Part shown: piece after piece, positions 46,511-51,634 of the stretch | Numbering within the stretch: the first letter of the stretch is position 1 | How the letters are laid out: each line of letters begins with the position of its first letter | DNA from: CAZHGD01 sp964531735 | Lineage (GTDB): Bacteria; Armatimonadota; UBA10988 | Assembly: GCA_964531735.1 (NCBI GenBank) | Contig: CAZHGD010000038.1 | Location: 1 to 51,634 of the forward strand | Direction: 5' to 3' | DNA: 51,634 bases | Position numbers and translations under genes: made by a program | Notes under the pieces: generated by a model | Seen by the model: the letters and a program-made list of their open reading frames with translations, nothing else | Told to the model about the DNA's origin: nothing | The model's database searches: none

Positions 46511-49339
46511 CTACTTGACCATCGCCACCGGCAACACGCTCCGCACCGTCGCCGGGCGCTCGCAGGTGGCGTGCTGCCGCCCTTTCGTCAGCGCTTTGAC
46601 CCGCTCGCTGATGTAGGCGTCCAACTCCGCCAGCGTCACCACGCCGTCGCCGTTGTGGTCGGCCTGGCCGCTCAACGCCTCGACCAGCGCCTTCGTGAAC
46701 GCGCCGTTGTGCCATTCGTCCTGCTCGTAGCTGACCTCGGAGGGCATGCAGCTCGACAGCGTGATCAGGCCGACCTCATCGGACAGCGCATCGCGCAGCA
46801 CGTTGGTATAGTCGAGGCGGGCACCGGCCTTTCGCGCGCCGGTGGCGCCGGCCGAGTGGCAGGTGTCCAGCGCCAGCAGCACCTTGCCCGGCAGCGCGCG
46901 CAGCGCGGTGCGGAACTGCGACCAGTGCAGACCGGTGCGGCGAAGCCGTTCGGTGTCGCCGTCCGCGGGCAGGAAGTAGTACTCGCCGGCGCTGTCGGCC
47001 AGGCCGTGGCCGGCCAGGAACACCACGGCGTAGTCTCGCTGCGTGACCTGCTTGGTCAGCCAGTCGAGCGCGTCGAGCACGCCGCCCTGGCTGGCCTCCT
47101 TGTCGGTGAGGAGCTTGACGTCCACTTTGCGGAACAGCTTGCCGGCCTGCTGCTTCAGCACGTTGGCCAGGTCGGTGGCGTCCTTGGCGGCGTACCGCAG
47201 TGTGTACTCCTTGATGGCGTAGTCCGAAACGCCGACGGCGAGGACGTACATCGCCGGCTTCTGCTCCTCGGCGCCGTAGCGCACCGTGACCGACACCGGG
47301 ACGCTGGTCGAGCCGGCGTCGTTGGTGGCGATGGCGCTGAGGGTGTTCTCACCGGGGTTCAGCGGCACGGTGAGCTGCTGCTCGCCGGGGTCGCGGCTGG
47401 GCACCAGGACAAACCGCCCACCGGTCAGCGGACGGCCGTTGACCAATGGGATGACCGAGACCACCTTGCGGTTGTTCGGGTCTTTGACCCGCAGGCGGAG
47501 CGCGACCTCGCTGGTGGCCACCACCGCGCCGTGAGCCGGTGACAGGATCTCCACTCGCGGCGGCGCGAACTCGGCGATGCGGGCGGCGACCTTGGTGGCA
47601 TCGGTCGGCTGCTTCCGCGTGGCGTCGGCCTGTCTGACGGCTTCGCCCACGCTGCCGGCGTCGAGCAGCCGCATGATCACGTCCGGCCGGTAGAACTGCT
47701 CGCGGAACTGCGCCGCGGGGTAGTAGTCCGGCTCGGTGTCCTCGCCGCGGTTGATCTGCCAACCGATCCACTTCTCGGCGGCGGGGGTGCAGGCGTAGTA
47801 GCCTTCGTCGGTCCAGGCGATCCAGTTGCCGTCTTTGGCGGGGTAGATGCTCAGGAGGGGCGGGATCCAGTCGCCGTTGGCTGTGAGCGGCCAGACGTAC
47901 AACGAACTGCTTCCCCCGAGCAGATAGCGCCCGTCGGGGCTCTCCGCCAGCACATAGCAGGGATCGGCGGCAAACAAGGACTTGGTGATCTCGCCGCCAC
48001 GAGGGCGGAACACCCTGATCCCCATTGGCTCGGTGCCGCGGTTGGCCACCATCAGCCCATTGCTCAGCCAGGTGGCCGAGGAGCAGTGGCCGAACGTGTC
48101 CGGCTGGGCGCCCGGCGCCGGATTCGTCACGCTGAGGTCGAGCGCCCCGGTGAAGTGTATCTCGCCCTGCGGTGACTTCCAGACCGGCCGCTGCCAGAGA
48201 TCGCTGACCTGCGTGGGGCCGGCCCGCAACGACTTGGTGTCCAGCCAGGCCACGATCGGCGAATCGGGCGGGTTCGGCCAGGCCTTGGCCTGCCAGCCCC
48301 AGCCGATGGCGCCGTCGGTCTGGCGCCAACCCGCCCCGAAGATGGTCGCGCCGGCCCCGGGCACGGTGAGCCTCACGTCATCGCGCACCGCGTCACCGAC
48401 CACCAGACCGCCGTCGTTGCGGGCCGCCACCAGTGTGCGGCCGTCCTGCCCAACTGCCAGGTACCCGCACTGGCGGCCGAACTGCAATCGCCGCGTCAAC
48501 TTGCCCGTGTCCAGGCTGTGGACCAAGGCGCCGTTGCCGCCGTCGGCCCCGTAGATCTCACGTTCGTCCGCCGAGAGCACCAGGTTGAGGCCGGTTGAGT
48601 CGCTGGTGAAGTCGACCAACTTGGCACCGGTGCTGGTGTCCCAGACGCGTATCGGCCCCGACGAACCAAGCTGACGCAGCACGACCACGCGCCGATTGTC
48701 GCGGAACCAGGCCAGGCCGCTATCCGTGCTGCCGGAGTCAGCGAGGACCCTTGCCGCACCGGTGGCCAGGGAGCGGACGACCACGGCAGTCGGGTGGACG
48801 GTGGCGATCTGCTGACCATCGGGCGACCAGGCCAGCGAGTCCACCGTGGCGCGGTTGTTCGGGCCAGGCACTGGCGGCCCGTAGCGGCGCAAGGCGGCCC
48901 CGTCCGGCACGCTGAACAGCGTCAGGCTGCCGTCCCACGAGCCGGCAGCGAGCGTCGGTTGAGCCGGTGCAAAGGCCAGTTGCGGCGCCGCCTGGGGCAC
49001 CAACAGGGTCCGCACCAGCCGCCACGTGCCCGTCTCGTAGAGCGCCACCAGGTCGTTGGTCGTGCTCGCCGCCAGCCAACGTCCGTCGGGCGAGACGGCC
49101 AGCGACCGACGACACTGCGACACTTGCAGCCACAGCGTCCGCAGCACGGCGCCTGAGCGCAGGTCCCAGATCTTGACCGTGTTGCCGCTGCGCGTGGCGG
49201 CGTAGCGGTCGCCGCCGAACACGCAGACCGCCTGCGCCCCGCTGGTGTGCGTCCCCGGGTCAATGCGCAGTTCGGGCTTGCCTTGCCCCCAAGCCGCACC
49301 TGCCAGCGCCAGGACCGCCCACCATGCTGTGCGAGTCAT
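46511..49339 (-). CDS. Secreted WD40-repeat caspase-like peptidase with EF-hand-type loop
   Basis: A 942-residue exported protein. After a signal peptide (MTRTAWWAVLALAGAAWG) come WD40-type repeats forming a beta-propeller (about 30-500; VKIWDLRSG, LAVSPDGRWLAAS, IRVWDTSTG). A linker and an Ig-like sandwich follow (RVEILSPAHGAVVATSEVAL; about 595-687). The peptidase C14 (caspase/metacaspase) domain spans about 695-890 with His778 (VVFLAGHGLAD) and Cys827 (LLALDTCHSAG). A canonical 12-residue EF-hand calcium loop follows (Asp894 to Glu905, DHNGDGVVTLAE). Such proteins are expected to cut after basic residues, possibly with calcium control. ATG 49339 starts the signal peptide. Confidence 0.88.
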   Translation of the reverse strand: MTRTAWWAVLALAGAAWGQGKPELRIDPGTHTSGAQAVCVFGGDRYAATRSGNTVKIWDLRSGAVLRTLWLQVSQCRRSLAVSPDGRWLAASTTNDLVALYETGTWRLVRTLLVPQAAPQLAFAPAQPTLAAGSWDGSLTLFSVPDGAALRRYGPPVPGPNNRATVDSLAWSPDGQQIATVHPTAVVVRSLATGAARVLADSGSTDSGLAWFRDNRRVVVLRQLGSSGPIRVWDTSTGAKLVDFTSDSTGLNLVLSADEREIYGADGGNGALVHSLDTGKLTRRLQFGRQCGYLAVGQDGRTLVAARNDGGLVVGDAVRDDVRLTVPGAGATIFGAGWRQTDGAIGWGWQAKAWPNPPDSPIVAWLDTKSLRAGPTQVSDLWQRPVWKSPQGEIHFTGALDLSVTNPAPGAQPDTFGHCSSATWLSNGLMVANRGTEPMGIRVFRPRGGEITKSLFAADPCYVLAESPDGRYLLGGSSSLYVWPLTANGDWIPPLLSIYPAKDGNWIAWTDEGYYACTPAAEKWIGWQINRGEDTEPDYYPAAQFREQFYRPDVIMRLLDAGSVGEAVRQADATRKQPTDATKVAARIAEFAPPRVEILSPAHGAVVATSEVALRLRVKDPNNRKVVSVIPLVNGRPLTGGRFVLVPSRDPGEQQLTVPLNPGENTLSAIATNDAGSTSVPVSVTVRYGAEEQKPAMYVLAVGVSDYAIKEYTLRYAAKDATDLANVLKQQAGKLFRKVDVKLLTDKEASQGGVLDALDWLTKQVTQRDYAVVFLAGHGLADSAGEYYFLPADGDTERLRRTGLHWSQFRTALRALPGKVLLALDTCHSAGATGARKAGARLDYTNVLRDALSDEVGLITLSSCMPSEVSYEQDEWHNGAFTKALVEALSGQADHNGDGVVTLAELDAYISERVKALTKGRQHATCERPATVRSVLPVAMVK

Positions 49340-49467
49340 CGCCAATCCCCAACCGGCCGACGTCTGCGGTTGTCTACGCCAACCTGGCGAGCGCACCTGC
49401 CGGGGCTGGATGATGGTTCTGTAACAGGTGCAACGGACGTGTTTCGGAGGAGGTGCCGCGCACCGTG

Positions 49468-49614
<147 letters not shown>

Positions 49615-49655
49615 AGTGGGCTCAGCCCGGCGCCTGCCGGCCCGTGGCTCGCCGC

Positions 49656-49685
49656 TTGACAGCGCTCTGGCCGCCGGGGTAGGGT
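49656..49685 (+). promoter_or_regulatory. Promoter of the Gfo/Idh/MocA oxidoreductase gene
   Basis: Consensus -35 TTGACA (49656-49661), 18-bp spacer and TAGGGT (49680-49685), 25 nt before ATG 49711. Confidence 0.55.
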
Positions 49686-49710
49686 ACGCCGCAACACCAG
49701 GAGTGCCGTC

Positions 49711-51162
49711 ATGCCATCGGTCAGCCGCCGCACGTTTCTGAAGCACGCCGTCTCTGCTTCGGCCGCGGCGTTGGCGCTGCCGGCCGGCCGCGTGTTGGGT
49801 GCCAACGGCGATGTGCGCGTGGCCGTGCTCGGCGTCGGCGGGCGCGGCGGCGGCATGATGAAGGACATCGCCAAGTTGGCCGGCGTGCGGGTGGTGGCGC
49901 TCTGCGACGTCGACAGCAAGGTGCTGGCTCGTCGCGCCGACGAGTTGGCCAAGGCCACCGGCGGCCCGCGACCCGACACGGCCGGCGACTACCGCAAGCT
50001 GCTCGAGCGCCAGGACATCGACGCGGTCTACATCGCCACGCCGAACCACTGGCACGCGCTGATGACCATCCACGCCTGCCAGGCGGGCAAAGACGTCTAC
50101 GTGGAGAAGCCGGTCTCGCACACCGTCTGGGAAGGTCGGCAGGCCGCGGCGGCGGCCGAGCGGTATCAGCGCGTGGTGCAGGCCGGCACGCAGAACCGGT
50201 CGGACGTGGGCATGCGTGCGTTCATGGAGTGGTTCCGCGCCGGGCAGTTGGGCAAGCTGACGCTCGCGCGCGGGCTGTGCTACCGCAGTCGGGGCGGCAT
50301 CGGCCGGCGCGATACGCCGCTGAAGCCGCCGGCCGAGGTGGACTACGACCTGTGGCTCGGGCCGGCGGCCGATCTGCCGATCTACCGGCGGAGCTTCCAC
50401 TACGACTGGCACTGGGTCTGGAACACCGGCAACGGCGACATCGGCAACCAGGGTCCGCACGAGACCGACCTGATCTGCTGGGCGCTGGGCGACCCGGGGC
50501 TGCCGCGCACGGTCAGCAGCTTCGGCGGGCGCTTCGCCTGGCACGATGCCGGTGAGACGCCGAACATGCAGGTGGCGCTGTTCGACTTCGGTGGCACGCC
50601 GGCTCTGTTCGAGGTGCGCAACCTGAGCGAGGCTCCCGACAAGAAGGCCATGCCGCGCTATCGCGGTGGCGGCGTCAGCGTGGTGCTGCACTGCGAAGGC
50701 GGCTACTTCGTCGGCGGGCGGGGCGGCGGCACGGTGTATGACCCGCAAGGCAAGGTCATGCGCAAGTTCCCGGGCGACGGCGGCGCCACGCACCTGACCA
50801 ACTGGGTGCAGGCCATCCGCAGCCGGAAGCCGGCCGACCTGCGCGCCCCGGTGGCGCGGTCGCACGTGTCGAGCGCCGTGGCCCACCTGGCCAACGTCTC
50901 GCAGCGCCTCGGCGCCACGCTGACTCCGGAGGCGCTGCGCGAGCGGCTCAGCGGCCAGACCGACGCGCTGGAAGCGCTGGGCCGCCTCAGCGAGCAGTTG
51001 GCCGCCTGGCAGGTGGACCTGGCCAAGCAGCCCTGGACGGCCGGGCCGCAGTTGGCCTTCGACGCGGCGGCCGAGCGGTTCACCGGGCCGCAGGCCGAGG
51101 CCGCCAACGCGCTGCTGCACCGCGCAGACCGCGCGCCGTTCCGGGTGCCGAAGTTGGTTTGA
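49711..51162 (+). CDS. Tat-exported Gfo/Idh/MocA family oxidoreductase
   Basis: A 483-residue NAD(P)-dependent sugar or polyol oxidoreductase. The N-terminus is a twin-arginine signal (SRRTFLKHAVSASAAALAL). The Rossmann domain follows with VAVLGVGGRGGGM, VALCDVD and the family motif VEKPVSHTVWEG (Lys in EKP). The C-terminal domain has the DYDLWLGPAADLPIYRRSFHYDWHW type segments of the large exported subgroup common in Planctomycetota and related phyla. AGGAG precedes ATG 49711. Export of a cofactor-bound enzyme explains the Tat route. It is followed 16 nt later by a second Tat-type gene, so they probably act on the same compound. Confidence 0.9.
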   Translation: MPSVSRRTFLKHAVSASAAALALPAGRVLGANGDVRVAVLGVGGRGGGMMKDIAKLAGVRVVALCDVDSKVLARRADELAKATGGPRPDTAGDYRKLLERQDIDAVYIATPNHWHALMTIHACQAGKDVYVEKPVSHTVWEGRQAAAAAERYQRVVQAGTQNRSDVGMRAFMEWFRAGQLGKLTLARGLCYRSRGGIGRRDTPLKPPAEVDYDLWLGPAADLPIYRRSFHYDWHWVWNTGNGDIGNQGPHETDLICWALGDPGLPRTVSSFGGRFAWHDAGETPNMQVALFDFGGTPALFEVRNLSEAPDKKAMPRYRGGGVSVVLHCEGGYFVGGRGGGTVYDPQGKVMRKFPGDGGATHLTNWVQAIRSRKPADLRAPVARSHVSSAVAHLANVSQRLGATLTPEALRERLSGQTDALEALGRLSEQLAAWQVDLAKQPWTAGPQLAFDAAAERFTGPQAEAANALLHRADRAPFRVPKLV

Positions 51163-51178
51163 CCGGCAGGAGAAGCCC

Positions 51179-51634
51179 ATGGTGCGTCGCACCTTCCTGG
51201 CGCAGACGGCCGGCGCGGTGGCGCTGGCGGCGAGCCGTGCCGGGCATGCTCAGGAGATTGCGACCGTGTTGGTGATGCCGTTGGGGGTCTGCGCCGGACT
51301 GGGTCAGGCCCAGGCGCTGAAGCAAGCCGGGGCCGACTTTGTCGAGGACGGCGTGCAGCGCCTGTTGGTGCCGCAGCAGCCCGACGAGGCGTTCGCGCCG
51401 TTGTTGGCGCAGGCGCAGGCGTCGCCGCTGCCGGTGCCGGCGTGCAACGGCTTCCTGCCCGGTAGCCTGCGCGTCACCGGGCCGGCGGCGGGCCACGACG
51501 CCATTGTGCGCTATGCCGAGACGGCCTTCCGTCGGGCGCAGCAGGCGGGCGTGAAGGTGATCGTCTTCGGCAGCGGCGGTGCCCGCCAGGTGCCCGACGG
51601 CTTCGCGCCGGCCGCCGCCACGGAGCAGTTCGTG
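51179..51634 (+). CDS. Sugar phosphate isomerase/epimerase, exported, 3' end outside window
   Basis: The first 152 codons of a gene cut by the window edge. A twin-arginine-like signal (MVRRTFLAQTAGAVALAAS) is followed by a TIM-barrel start (VLVMPLGVCAGLGQAQALKQAGADFVEDG) and FRRAQQAGVKVIVFGSGGAR, as in AP endonuclease 2 / xylose isomerase-like proteins. AGGAG lies upstream of ATG 51179. It starts 16 nt after the oxidoreductase gene. The catalytic residues are beyond the window. Confidence 0.75.
   Translation, partial: MVRRTFLAQTAGAVALAASRAGHAQEIATVLVMPLGVCAGLGQAQALKQAGADFVEDGVQRLLVPQQPDEAFAPLLAQAQASPLPVPACNGFLPGSLRVTGPAAGHDAIVRYAETAFRRAQQAGVKVIVFGSGGARQVPDGFAPAAATEQFV

Overview
The window is a G+C-rich bacterial chromosome segment with about 45 densely packed genes on both strands. 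Three genes encode short prepilin-like proteins that share a near-identical N-terminus (FTLIELLVVIAIIAILAAI, then LFPVFAKAREKARQSS) and a C-terminal H-X9-DG motif. I know this combination best from Armatimonadota, with Planctomycetota and Lentisphaerota relatives as alternatives. kdsA and kdsD (Kdo synthesis) indicate a diderm with lipopolysaccharide. Many glycosidases and sugar-isomerase-like enzymes suggest a polysaccharide-degrading heterotroph. I see no rRNA, tRNA, CRISPR array, prophage or intact insertion sequence.

Layout. 1-4.8 kb: tail of an unknown protein, a terminator, nagB, a homocysteine S-methyltransferase, a DUF1848 protein, then kdsA-kdsD from a strong promoter that appears to give a leaderless kdsA mRNA. 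4.8-10.5 kb: a Cache-domain hybrid histidine kinase, a glycyl radical enzyme and a UroD-family protein. 10.7-12 kb: an ECF-type sigma factor overlapping an unknown Trp-rich protein. 12-15.6 kb (minus): SGNH hydrolase, SDR and xylose-isomerase-like genes. 15.7-20.1 kb: a secreted unknown protein, a small unknown protein, an ABC exporter with a zinc ribbon, and an isochorismatase-like hydrolase. 20.1-21.9 kb: an unusual overlapping gene pair with a degenerate ImmA/IrrE-like domain. 21.9-25.2 kb: metY, metX, metW. 25.2-31.3 kb: D-aminoacylase-like, HicB-like, GH123-like, Cache lipoprotein, TIM-barrel isomerase and prepilin. 31.8-38.5 kb: a propeller/lectin-like protein, a small membrane protein and a GH38 alpha-mannosidase. 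38.6-41.7 kb: a probable 46-residue leaderless gene coupled to purA, then two divergent prepilin genes. 41.8-46.3 kb: hisC, aroF, tyrA, aroA, an aromatic amino acid operon with a candidate leader peptide before aroF. 46.5-49.3 kb (minus): a secreted WD40-caspase protein. 49.7 kb to the end: a Tat-exported Gfo/Idh/MocA oxidoreductase and a truncated sugar isomerase-like gene.

Intergenic DNA carries two 87-88 bp REPIN-like elements (paired inverted arms starting GTAG) and several copies of other short palindromes. Perfect hairpins separate two pairs of convergent genes. Several good sigma70-type promoters are readable, with 16-18 bp spacers. The most interesting candidates are the glycyl radical enzyme plus UroD pair, the ImmA-like gene pair, the leaderless genes (including the small gene before purA), the REPIN-like elements and the aroF leader.
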